NCBI RefSeq assembly: GCF_022288725.1
Contig: NZ_JAKNTA010000001.1
Location: 275,528-339,527 of the forward strand
Reading direction: 5' to 3'
DNA from: Kitasatospora sp. A2-31
GTDB taxonomy: Bacteria > Actinomycetota > Actinomycetes > Streptomycetales > Streptomycetaceae
DNA length: 64,000 nt
In this document: positions 57,041-64,000 of the stretch, in pieces
Layout: the number at the start of each line of letters is the position of its first letter
Numbering within the stretch: the stretch's first letter is position 1
Notes under the pieces: generated by a model
The model's database searches: none
What the model was told of the DNA's origin: nothing
The model's input: the letters and a program-made list of their open reading frames with translations, nothing else
Position numbers and translations under genes: made by a program

Positions 57041-57215
57041 CGGTCAGGCGGGGACGTGCCAGACCTGGTTCGCGGCGCCGTTGCAGTCCCAGATGCCCAG
57101 CTGGTTGCCGTTGGTGGTGGAGAAGCCCAGGTCGTCCAGGCAACGGCCGGACTGCGGGTTGAGGATCGAACCGTCCGCCCGGACCCGCCACTGCTGCGCG
57201 CCGGTCCCGTTGCAG
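57041..57215. repeat. 175-bp direct repeat, copy 1 (partner 57885-58059)
   Basis: Bases 57041-57215 and 57885-58059 are identical except for one C/T difference (57186 against 58030). The repeat spans the last codons and the stop of lectins 3 and 4 and three to four bases beyond. Such identity in codon third positions means a very recent duplication or gene conversion. Confidence 0.9.
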
Positions 57216-57808
57216 TCGTAGACCTGCACCCGGGTGGCGTTGCCCGTGTGGCCGCCCTGGACGTCCAGGCACCTGCCGAGGGCGCGGATCGTGCCGTCGG
57301 TGCCGACCTTCCACCGCTGGTTGACGTTGCCGAGGCAGTCCCAGATCTGGACGGGCGTGCCGTTGGCCGCGCTACCGCCGCGCACGTCCACGCACTTGCT
57401 CGCGTAGCCGCTGATCTGGCCGACCGGGCCGGCCGGGACGGGAGACCCGAACGAGACGCCGCCACCCCACCACATGCCCATACCGAAGCAGGTCGCGGAG
57501 CCAGTGCCGTCACCGGTGTACCAGCCGGCGTACGCAGGCGAGAAGGTGTACATGTTGGTGTTGAAGTCCCAGGTCGCGCAGGTGCCCCCGATGGTCCAGG
57601 TCTGCATCGGGTCGAGGCCGGTACAGGTGGCGGACGGGCCCGACTGGGTGCAGCTCCCGACACCGCCCGGACCCGGGACGGCCGTGGCGGACTGCACGGC
57701 CGCCGGGGCGGGGGCGGGACTCTCGGCGGCGCCGGCGGCCGGCGCGGTGGTGAGCGCGGCGGCCCCCGCGAGCAGGGCGGTGGCGAACAGGGCGGCGGTT
57801 CTGCGCAT
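57044..57808 (-). CDS. Secreted ricin-B lectin protein 3
   Basis: A 254-residue exported protein. Its N-terminal half is nearly the same as that of lectin 1 (VPGPGGVGSCTQSGPSATCT, LDPMQTWTIGGTCATW, FGSPVPAGPVGQI), while its last 57 residues match lectin 4 apart from Arg in place of Gln in WRVRADGS. Three QxW repeats are complete with their Cys pairs. The ATG at 57808 follows AGGAGC. The mosaic pattern points to recombination between tandem copies. Confidence 0.93.
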   Translation of the reverse strand: MRRTAALFATALLAGAAALTTAPAAGAAESPAPAPAAVQSATAVPGPGGVGSCTQSGPSATCTGLDPMQTWTIGGTCATWDFNTNMYTFSPAYAGWYTGDGTGSATCFGMGMWWGGGVSFGSPVPAGPVGQISGYASKCVDVRGGSAANGTPVQIWDCLGNVNQRWKVGTDGTIRALGRCLDVQGGHTGNATRVQVYDCNGTGAQQWRVRADGSILNPQSGRCLDDLGFSTTNGNQLGIWDCNGAANQVWHVPA

Positions 57809-57884
57809 GGGGAAGCTCCTGAGGAAGACGTGAGAGTGGTCCGGACGGCTCGACCGCCGGTCCGGTGGGACTCGACCGCGCGAG

Positions 57885-58059
57885 CGGTCAGGCGGGGACG
57901 TGCCAGACCTGGTTCGCGGCGCCGTTGCAGTCCCAGATGCCCAGCTGGTTGCCGTTGGTGGTGGAGAAGCCCAGGTCGTCCAGGCAACGGCCGGACTGCG
58001 GGTTGAGGATCGAACCGTCCGCCCGGACCTGCCACTGCTGCGCGCCGGTCCCGTTGCAG
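57885..58059. repeat. 175-bp direct repeat, copy 2 (partner 57041-57215)
   Basis: Second copy, 844 bp from the first, covering the 3' end of lectin 4. Confidence 0.9.
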
Positions 58060-58613
58060 GAGTAGAGCTGGACCTTGGTGCCGTTGGCGGTGCTGCCGCC
58101 GGCGACGTCCAGGCACTTGTTGAGGGCGCGGATCGTGCCGTCCACGGCGATCTTCCACTGCTGGGCGCCGGTGCCGTTGCAGTCGTAGATCTGGACCGGC
58201 GTGCGGTCGGAGCTGCTGGCGCCCTTCACGTCGACGCACTTGTCCGCGTAGCCGGTGATCTGGCCGACCGGGCCGGCGGGCTGGGCGGGCAGCCGGCCGC
58301 CGTAGACGACGCGCGGGAAGAGCACGGTGTCGTTGATCCCGCAGGAGGCGACCGACGTGCCGTCACCGGCCACCGGGAAGCCGTTGACGGGCCGGGAGAA
58401 CTGCACCGTGTGGTCGGCGTTCCAGTACTGGCAGGTGGCGGTGACGTACCAGGTCTGCAGCGGGTCGATGCCGGAGCAGACGCCGTAGGCGTTCCAGCCG
58501 CCGGTGTAGGCGTAGCACCCCCCGGCGGCCTGGGCGTTGACGGCCGGTACGGCGAAGGTGGCGGCCGCGCCGAGCAGAGCGGCGCCGGAGAGCAGTGCGG
58601 CGGTGCGACGCAT
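57888..58613 (-). CDS. Secreted ricin-B lectin protein 4
   Basis: A 241-residue exported protein. Signal peptide about 1-30 (LLSGAALLGAAATFAVPAVN). The N-terminal Cys domain keeps the shared signature (GVCSGIDPLQTWYVTATCQY) but has its own loop (FSRPVNGFPVAGDGTSVASC). The trefoil has three QxW repeats (KCVDVKGA, KCLDVAGG, RCLDDLGF). It is the first gene of the tandem set in the direction of transcription; the intergenic gaps behind it are 41-79 bases, so all four may be one transcript. Confidence 0.92.
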   Translation of the reverse strand: MRRTAALLSGAALLGAAATFAVPAVNAQAAGGCYAYTGGWNAYGVCSGIDPLQTWYVTATCQYWNADHTVQFSRPVNGFPVAGDGTSVASCGINDTVLFPRVVYGGRLPAQPAGPVGQITGYADKCVDVKGASSSDRTPVQIYDCNGTGAQQWKIAVDGTIRALNKCLDVAGGSTANGTKVQLYSCNGTGAQQWQVRADGSILNPQSGRCLDDLGFSTTNGNQLGIWDCNGAANQVWHVPA

Positions 58614-58843
58614 CGGGAAGGTCCTTCCGGAGACGGTGAACCGGTCGACCCGCGTTCCCGTGAACCGTGATGACGGTGCGACAGTTGTGCAGGCCGCGTG
58701 AAAGTCTCGGGTGCGACGTGTTCACGGTCAACGGGGGAGGGTGGAGATCACGCCACCGGTACGTCCACGGACGGAAGGTGTACGGAGCGGGCCGGCGCAC
58801 GGCCGAGCAGGCCGGAGGGGCCGCCGATCCGGCCGGAATGCGC
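58614..58843. promoter_or_regulatory. Promoter region of the lectin cluster
   Basis: These 230 bases hold no gene. Around 58675-58735 the sequence is AT-richer (GACAGTTGTGCAGGC, GTGCGACGTGTTCACGGTC on the plus strand) and probably carries the lectin promoter. No clear palindrome seen. Confidence 0.35.
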
Positions 58844-58880
58844 ACGGCCCGGCTCCCCCGCAGGAGGGGAGCCGGGCCGT
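58844..58880 (-). terminator. Hairpin terminator of the DEAD-box helicase gene
   Basis: ACGGCCCGGCTCCCC, 7-base loop, and its exact complement; 18 bases past the helicase stop on the minus strand. Confidence 0.8.
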
Positions 58881-58898
58881 GGTCGGACCTGGAAGGGC

Positions 58899-60545
58899 TC
58901 AGTCGGCCTTGCGGCGCTGGCGGCCGGTGCCGTAGTTGGAGCCGGACTTGGAGCCGCTGCCGGGCTTGGGGCGGCCCGAGGCGCGGCCGATGAAGCCGGC
59001 CGCCTGGTGCCGCTCGCCCTGGGCACCGCCGATGCGCTGCTTGGGGCGGGGGCGGCGCGGGTTGCCGTTCATGTCGACGTCGGCGGGCAGCCCGGAGCGC
59101 TTGCCGGGGCGGCGGCGCGGGGCGCCGGCCTTGCCCTCCGGCTTGGCCTCGGCCGGCGCGGCCTGCACCGGCACCGCCAGGGTGACGGGCACGCCGCTCG
59201 GGGTGCGGGCACCGGTGATCCGGGCGAGCTCGGCGTCGCCCGGGCGGATCTTGGTGGTGGTGGGGCGGATGCCGGCCACCGTCATCAGCCGGTTGACCTC
59301 GCGCCGCTGCTCCGGCAGGACCAGGGTGACCACGGTGCCGGACTCGCCGGCCCGGGCGGTGCGGCCGCCGCGGTGCAGGTAGTCCTTGTGGTCGATCGGC
59401 GGGTCGACGTTGACGACCAGGTCGAGGCCGTCGATGTGGATGCCGCGGGCGGCGACGTTGGTGGCGATCAGCGCGGTGACGTGGCCGTCGCGGAACTGGT
59501 CGAGCACGCGGTTGCGCTGCGGCTGGGACTTGCCGCCGTGCAGGGCGGCGGCCTTCACGCCGTTGGCGAGCAGCTGCTTGGCGAGGCGGTCGGCGCCGTG
59601 CTTGGTGTGCACGAACATGATCAGCCGGCCCTCGCGGGAGGCGATGTGCGCGGTGGCGGACGCCTTGTCGGCGGGCTCGAGCTGGAGCAGGTGGTGGTCC
59701 ATGGTGGTCACCGCGCCGGCCGACGGGTCCACCGAGTGGGTGACGGGGTCGGTCAGGAAGCGCTTGACCAGACGGTCGACGTTGCGGTCCAGGGTGGCGG
59801 AGAAGAGCATCCGCTGCCCGCCCTCGGCGACCTGCTCCAGCAGCTTGGTGACCTGCGGCAGGAAGCCCATGTCGGCCATCTGGTCGGCCTCGTCCAGGAC
59901 GGTGATCGCCACGTCGGAGAGCCGCACGTCGCCGCGGTTGATCAGGTCGTCCAGTCGGCCCGGGGTGGCCACCAGCACCTCGGCGCCGCGGCGCACCGCG
60001 TTGGCCTGCCGGGTGATGGACATGCCGCCGACGACGGTGGCGATCCGCAGGTTGACGGCGGTCGCGTACGGGGTGAGCGCCTCGGTGACCTGCTGGGCCA
60101 GCTCACGGGTCGGGGTGAGGACGAGCGCCAGCGGGTGCCGGGCGTCGGCGCGCCGGCCGGCCGTGCGGGCCAGCAGCGGCAGGCCGAAGGCGAGGGTCTT
60201 GCCGGAGCCGGTGCGGCCGCGGCCCAGCACGTCACGGCCGGCGATGGAGTCCGGCAGCGTGGCGGCCTGGATCGGGAACGGCTCGGTGACGCCCTCACGG
60301 GTCAGCGCGGCGAGGATGCCCTTGGGGAGGTCGAGCTCGGCGAAGCTCGCGGCCGGCGGGCGGGCCGGGGTGCCCTCGACGACGGTGAAGTCGGCGGGCG
60401 CCTGGACGGCGGCGCGCGGGGCGCTGCGCCGGGGGGTGCGGGGGCCGTCGGTGCGGGCGCCCCCGGTGGTGCGGGCGGCGCCGCCGCGGCTACGGGGCTT
60501 GCGGGTGCGGTCGCCGTCGCGCGAGGGGCGGGCAGGGGTGGTCAC
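58899..60545 (-). CDS. DEAD-box RNA helicase
   Basis: A 548-residue ATP-dependent RNA helicase. Motifs: Q FPIQAATLPDSIAG, I GRGRTGSGKTLAFGLP, Ia PTRELAQQV, II VLDEADQMADMGF, III MLFSATLD, IV RLIMFVHTKHGADRL, V TNVAARGIHIDGLDLV, and VI HRGGRTARAG. The N-terminal 80 residues are Arg/Ala-rich (RTRKPRSRGGAARTTGG), and the C-terminal 100 are basic and low-complexity (GAPRRRPGKRSGLP, NPRRPRPKQRIGG), both likely RNA-binding tails. GTG 60545 has GGAG 5 bases upstream. It is next to a cold shock gene in the same direction; both would help unfold RNA in the cold. Confidence 0.95.
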   Translation of the reverse strand: MTTPARPSRDGDRTRKPRSRGGAARTTGGARTDGPRTPRRSAPRAAVQAPADFTVVEGTPARPPAASFAELDLPKGILAALTREGVTEPFPIQAATLPDSIAGRDVLGRGRTGSGKTLAFGLPLLARTAGRRADARHPLALVLTPTRELAQQVTEALTPYATAVNLRIATVVGGMSITRQANAVRRGAEVLVATPGRLDDLINRGDVRLSDVAITVLDEADQMADMGFLPQVTKLLEQVAEGGQRMLFSATLDRNVDRLVKRFLTDPVTHSVDPSAGAVTTMDHHLLQLEPADKASATAHIASREGRLIMFVHTKHGADRLAKQLLANGVKAAALHGGKSQPQRNRVLDQFRDGHVTALIATNVAARGIHIDGLDLVVNVDPPIDHKDYLHRGGRTARAGESGTVVTLVLPEQRREVNRLMTVAGIRPTTTKIRPGDAELARITGARTPSGVPVTLAVPVQAAPAEAKPEGKAGAPRRRPGKRSGLPADVDMNGNPRRPRPKQRIGGAQGERHQAAGFIGRASGRPKPGSGSKSGSNYGTGRQRRKAD

Positions 60546-60633
60546 GGAGTCTCCGTCCGGTGGTGGGCCCAGCCCGGTGCGGGCTGGTCGGCCGTCGGAG
60601 TGGAGTGCGCCGCCCCGGCCGTTCGGCGGCATG

Positions 60634-60669
60634 GGCGAGGGCCCGCACCGTGCGGTGCGGGCCCTCGCC
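60634..60669 (-). terminator. Hairpin terminator of the cold shock gene
   Basis: A perfect 17-bp stem GGCGAGGGCCCGCACCG/complement with a 2-base centre, 26 bases past the csp stop. Together with the weak csp-helicase gap it makes separate transcripts more likely. Confidence 0.85.
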
Positions 60670-60694
60670 GCGCGAGTCAGCTGGGAGGCTGACG

Positions 60695-60901
60695 TCAGCC
60701 GATGATGGTGATGTTCTCGGCCTGCGGGCCCTTCTGGCCCTGGGTGACGTCGAACTCGACCTTCTGGCCCTCGACCAGCTCACGGAAGCCCTGAGCCTGG
60801 ATGTTCGAGTAGTGGGCGAACACGTCGGCGCCGCCACCGTCCTGCTCGATGAAGCCGAAGCCCTTTTCGCTGTTGAACCACTTCACGGTGCCGGTAGCCA
60901 T
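60695..60901 (-). CDS. Cold shock protein (CspA family)
   Basis: A 68-residue single-domain OB-fold RNA chaperone. RNP1 is KGFGFIEQ and RNP2 is DVFAHYSNI; the start [14 protein letters not shown] and end [10 protein letters not shown] are typical. The ATG at 60901 follows AGAGGAGA. A leader of about 180 bases without a gene precedes it, with a strong hairpin; cold shock leaders of this kind often control stability and translation by temperature. It is the usual SC-1/CspA form of actinomycetes. Confidence 0.97.
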   Translation of the reverse strand: MATGTVKWFNSEKGFGFIEQDGGGADVFAHYSNIQAQGFRELVEGQKVEFDVTQGQKGPQAENITIIG

Positions 60902-61142
60902 AACCGTCTCCTCTAAAACTGGGGCATCAGGGCCCACACCTCGTGGACCCCAAGTAGCCGCGATCCCCATCCGGAGACTGAAACACCGGACAAAACAAAT
61001 GCGCCTGTTGGTTGGAACCAGCAGGCGCACACAAACGTTCATGGGAACCAAAACTGCAACTGCTTCGACTGTAGCACGCCACCACCCCGGTTGACCGGGG
61101 GATTTCCACCGGACACGTCACGTTTGCAAACTCGCGGAACGG
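60902..61142 (-). promoter_or_regulatory. Long 5' leader of the cold shock gene with an 8+5-bp hairpin (61000-61029)
   Basis: TGCGCCTG-t-TGGTT-gg-AACCA-g-CAGGCGCA folds into an 8-bp plus 5-bp stem, about 100 bases upstream of the ATG. The rest of the leader is A-rich on the plus strand (AAACAAAT, CACAAACGTTC), unusual for this genome. TACAGT (61071-61076, minus strand) could be the -10. The leader may act as an RNA thermosensor; that role is inferred from the gene family. Confidence 0.5.
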
Positions 61143-61178
61143 GGCAGGCGGCGCCCGCCGAAGCGGACGCCGCCTGCC
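61143..61178 (-). terminator. Hairpin terminator of the MMPL gene
   Basis: GGCAGGCGGCG ... CGCCGCCTGCC (11-bp arms, 14-base loop), 19 bases past the MMPL stop. Confidence 0.75.
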
Positions 61179-61196
61179 TGCCGTGCCCGGGGACGA

Positions 61197-63371
61197 TCAG
61201 CGCCGTCCGGCCGGCTCCGGGACTCCGTGCGAGCCGGCCAGCGGCGCCGGGCCGCTGTCGTGGCCGCCGGTGTCACCGTGGCCGGGCCACCAGGCGGCGC
61301 GGCCGACCAGCGCGGTGAGCGCCGGGGTGAAGAACATCGCCATCACGAAGGCCGCCAGGAAGATGCCGAAGGCCATGGCGAAGCCGAACTCCAGCATGAA
61401 GATGTTGCCCGCGAGCATGAAGGTCGCGAACGACACCGCCAGGATGAAGCCGGCCGCCGCGACGGTCGGGCCGCCGTGGCGCACGGCCTCGCGGGCCGCC
61501 TCGCGCGGGTTGCGGCCCTCGCGGGCCTCCTCGCGCAGACGGGCGATGATCAGGATGTTGTAGTCGGTACCGATCGCCACCACGAAGAGGTAGATGAGGA
61601 TCGGCAGCATGAACATCATGCCGTGCTCGCCCTTGATGTTCTGGAACAGCAGGGTCGAGGAGCCGAGGGTGGCGCTGAAGCCGAGGCCGACCGAGGCCAT
61701 CAGGTACCACGGGGCGACCACGCTGCGCAGCTGGAGGCCCAGGATGAGCAGGATCAGCAGACCTGCGACCGGGAACACCAGCTTGTAGTCGTGGCTCATC
61801 GCCAGGTTGATGTCCTTGTAGATCGCGGTGATGCCGCCGACCTTGGCCTCGGTGCCGGCCGGAGCCTGCGCGTGGGCGACCTCGCGCAGCTCGGTGACGG
61901 TGTCGATCGCGTCGTTGCTGGACGGCTCGTTCTTGAGCAGGACGGTGAAGTCCGCGGTCGAGCCGTCCTGGCTGACCTGCGGCTTCGGCGCCGCGGTGGC
62001 CACGCCGGGGACGGCGCCGAGCTTGGCGACGTAGCCGTCGAACTTGCTCTCGTCGAGCTTCCCGCCACCGGTGGTGGAGAGGTAGATGTGCGTCGGGTCG
62101 GCGGCGCCCGCGGAGAAGCCGTTGACCAGCTTGTCCTGGACGACCATCGACTCCTTGTCCTTGGGCATGGAGCTGCCCGCGAGGTCGAAGGTGCCATTGT
62201 AGTTGATGGCGCCGGCGGTCAGGGCCACCAGCACGCCGCCGGAGGCGATGGCGACCATGGCGGGGCGCTTCTGGACCATGCGGCCGAGCGCGGCGAAGCG
62301 GGCGTCGCCGGGCTCGGTCATCCACTTCTTGCCGGGCCAGAAGACGCCGCGCGCCGGGATGACCGCGAGGACGGCCGGGGCCAGGGTGACCGAGGCGAAC
62401 GCGGTGACGACGACCGCGATGGCGAGCGCCGGGCCGAGCGCCTTGAACATGCCGAGGCTGGAGAGGATGAGCGCCGCGAAGGCGACGGTGACCGCACCGG
62501 CGGCCGAGGCGATCGCCTCGCCGACCCGGCCGACCGCGTTGGCCACGGCCTCCTTGCGGTCGTCACCGGCCCGCAGCCGCTCGCGGTAGCGGAACGCCAG
62601 GAAGAGGAAGTAGTCCGTCCCGACACCGAGCACGACGACGATCAGAATGGCCGACAGGATCGGCGTGCTCTCCAGGTCGAAGGCCTTGGTGGCGTAGGCG
62701 ATCAGGCCGTTGGACGTCGGCATGGCGACGGCCAGCGAGAGCAGGACCGGCAGGATGCCGGCGAGGATGCTCCGGAAGATGATGCCGACGATGATCGCGA
62801 CCAGGAAGACGCTGCTGAGCGCGATGATGGCGTCCGCCGCGCCGGAGGCCTCCTTCTGGTCCAGCTGCTGGGCGGCGGCGCCGCCGAGCTGGAACTTCAG
62901 GTCGGTGCCCGAGGCGAGCGCCTTGCCCTCCTCGCGCAGCTTCTTGGCGGTCTCGCCGAAGGCCTCGGACTGCTGGGTCGTCTTGTCGATGGCGATCGGC
63001 GCCAGCGCGTACTTGCCGTCCTTGGACGTCGTCTGCTCGCCGACCGGGATGATCTTCTCGACGTGCTCGATGTTCTTGTCGGTGAGTCCCTGGACGATCT
63101 TGGCCATGGCGGCCTTGTCGGCATCACCCATGGGGGCGCCGTCGGTGCGCTCGAACAGGGCGAGCGCCGAGGGCGTGAAGCTGGCCGGGAAGGCCTTCTC
63201 CTGGACCTGCGCGGCCTGGATCGACTCGTAGTGCTTGGGAAGGAAGGCGGCCTCGTCGGTCTGCGCGGTGATCTTCGGCGCGCTCGCGGCGATCGCGATC
63301 ATCGCGACCACCCACGCGGCGATCACCCACCAGGCGCGACGGACGACGAAGTGTCCTAGTCGGTGGAACAT
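61197..63371 (-). CDS. MMPL-family (RND-like) membrane transporter
   Basis: A 724-residue transporter with two sets of six helices and two large outer loops (about 45-190 and 400-535). Landmarks: WWVIAAWVVAMIAIAASAPK (helix 1), GVGTDYFLFLAFRYRERLRA (the D-Y proton-relay motif of helix 4), VAIGTDYNILIIARLREEAR in the second half, and PALTALVGRAAWWPGHGD near the end. MMPL proteins export lipids or siderophores or drugs. ATG 63371 has AGGAGG about 10 bases upstream. It is divergent from a second MMPL gene at 63906; the region between carries a possible operator. Confidence 0.93.
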   Translation of the reverse strand: MFHRLGHFVVRRAWWVIAAWVVAMIAIAASAPKITAQTDEAAFLPKHYESIQAAQVQEKAFPASFTPSALALFERTDGAPMGDADKAAMAKIVQGLTDKNIEHVEKIIPVGEQTTSKDGKYALAPIAIDKTTQQSEAFGETAKKLREEGKALASGTDLKFQLGGAAAQQLDQKEASGAADAIIALSSVFLVAIIVGIIFRSILAGILPVLLSLAVAMPTSNGLIAYATKAFDLESTPILSAILIVVVLGVGTDYFLFLAFRYRERLRAGDDRKEAVANAVGRVGEAIASAAGAVTVAFAALILSSLGMFKALGPALAIAVVVTAFASVTLAPAVLAVIPARGVFWPGKKWMTEPGDARFAALGRMVQKRPAMVAIASGGVLVALTAGAINYNGTFDLAGSSMPKDKESMVVQDKLVNGFSAGAADPTHIYLSTTGGGKLDESKFDGYVAKLGAVPGVATAAPKPQVSQDGSTADFTVLLKNEPSSNDAIDTVTELREVAHAQAPAGTEAKVGGITAIYKDINLAMSHDYKLVFPVAGLLILLILGLQLRSVVAPWYLMASVGLGFSATLGSSTLLFQNIKGEHGMMFMLPILIYLFVVAIGTDYNILIIARLREEAREGRNPREAAREAVRHGGPTVAAAGFILAVSFATFMLAGNIFMLEFGFAMAFGIFLAAFVMAMFFTPALTALVGRAAWWPGHGDTGGHDSGPAPLAGSHGVPEPAGRR

Positions 63372-63905
63372 GCTCGTGATGCCTCCTGGGCATGGTTCAC
63401 CGCAGCCCTCGGGGGACGGGGTCGGGCGACGGATGGACCGGCATGACGGCATGGCGACGGCGCCCCCGCCCCTAGCCGGTCGGCAGGTAAGTGTTGTGTG
63501 GGCATCATCCTACGAGAACTTGCTAGCCGCCCGGCAAGCCATTTCCCCCGCAGGCCGAATCCCCCCGGGGACGCCGAGCGGCGGCCCCGCACCATCTTCG
63601 CCTGCCGACCAGCCCACTCACCTCGTGCTGGGGGTGGAGACATCTCCCCCTCAGGGTGGAGCCAGATCCCGGACCGGGGGAGGAGAAAGTCAGGGTCGCC
63701 GGGTAGGGAAAACCCCACCCCATGCCCCTGGGAGGACCCCCGGGGTAACTCCCCCGCCAGCCGGATACCCCCTCAACTCCGGCTCTTCTACCGTCGATTG
63801 CGACGCCGGATCCTGCAACCGGCGCCCGCTTCCGGCGGCCGTCCGGCCCCGCGCACCCGCCGCCCTCCGCCGGCGGCGGCCGCCGCTCTCCCTGGGGGAA
63901 CTCTC
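63372..63905. promoter_or_regulatory. Divergent intergenic region between two MMPL genes, with a palindrome at 63519-63538
   Basis: These 534 bases hold no gene. CTTGC-N10-GCAAG (63519-63538) lies about 150 bases upstream of the left gene; on the minus strand TAGGAT follows it (63506-63511) and could be the -10, so the palindrome would cover the -35. GGGGGTGGAGAC and CCCCTCAGGG runs occupy 63600-63740. A separate palindrome for the right gene was not found. No TetR or MarR gene is seen in the gap. Confidence 0.4.
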
Positions 63906-64000
63906 GTGAAGACCAGACTCGGCGTGGCCGCCGCCATGGGCGCCTGGAGCGCCCGGCACCGGAAGACCGCCGTCTTCGGCTGGCTGCTCTTCGTCGTCCT
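63906..64000 (+). CDS. Second MMPL-family transporter, 5' end only
   Basis: GTG 63906 has GGGGGAA 6 bases upstream. The 31 visible residues read VKTRLGVAAAMGAWSARHRK and then TAVFGWLLFVV: a short cytoplasmic head, then the first helix. The ARHRKTAVFGWLLF start is the usual opening of actinobacterial MMPL/RND-like exporters (parallel to FVVRRAWWVIAAWVVAM in the divergent gene). The frame runs off the window edge. Confidence 0.7.
   Translation, partial: MKTRLGVAAAMGAWSARHRKTAVFGWLLFVV

Noticed and set aside
1..64000. tRNA or rRNA genes, CRISPR arrays, insertion sequences, integrases, phage genes
   Set aside because: No cloverleaf with CCA-type ends, no spaced identical repeats, no transposase, integrase or phage structural protein seen.

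Overview
The window is very GC-rich, with coding frames that almost always end codons in G or C, Shine-Dalgarno sites of the GGAGG type and several possible leaderless starts. Together with SigE-family sigma factors, DUF2637/DUF305/DUF3105 proteins, SpoIIE-type phosphatases, ricin-B lectins and a cys/ssu sulfur operon headed by an HVDLLRVSSAIC leader peptide, this points to a chromosomal segment of a Streptomycetaceae actinomycete (Streptomyces or Kitasatospora type). I see no tRNA, rRNA, IS element, prophage or CRISPR array.

Layout. 1-987: 3' end of an Rhs/YD-repeat toxin gene. 1172-2272: nickel permease behind a Nur-box-like palindrome. 2.5-16.9 kb: mostly exported or membrane hydrolases (amidotransferase-like protein, a CocE-like protein without its nucleophile serine, trypsin-like protease, dienelactone-hydrolase-like enzyme, antigen-85-like esterase, tripeptidyl aminopeptidase), an ECF sigma factor with a membrane partner, and a GT39-like glycosyltransferase. 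17.0-19.9 kb: a short tandem-repeat array beside a LacI-type palindrome, a secreted HNH nuclease lipoprotein, and molybdenum cofactor genes moaA and mocA. 20.1-24.5 kb: a zinc-ribbon/Mrr-like protein, a TPR-like protein, an FhuF-like ferric reductase behind an iron box, and a DUF2637 membrane protein behind two palindromes. 24.5-27.8 kb: a PAS-GAF-SpoIIE phosphatase with a fused HATPase, next to a free-standing paralogous HATPase.

28.2-32.5 kb: a nitrogen cassette of fused ureAB, ureC, agmatine deiminase and a TetR regulator, with a TetR-type palindrome before ureAB. The UreC keeps its nickel ligands but has lost the flap cysteine, and no ureDEFG genes are nearby. 32.5-43.6 kb: a degenerate PP2C-like protein with a duplicated DDWF motif, a DUF3105/DUF305 pair, a divergent MFS/MarR pair, DNA alkylation repair genes (ada-alkA fusion and ogt), an ASCH protein, and rsgA with a small upstream ORF. 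43.9-45.2 kb: YihY/BrkB membrane protein.

45.3-55.3 kb: assimilatory sulfur operon of leader peptide, sulfite reductase, a 59-aa zinc-ribbon protein, cysH, cysC, cysD, cysN, an ssuA-like binding protein, ssuB, ssuC and a sirohydrochlorin chelatase. It covers sulfate activation and reduction, sulfonate uptake, and siroheme supply for the reductase. 55.4-58.6 kb: four tandem secreted ricin-B lectins that share an unrecognised N-terminal domain and are mosaics of one another. 58.9-64.0 kb: DEAD-box helicase, cold shock protein with a structured 5' leader, and two divergent MMPL transporters, the second cut by the window edge.
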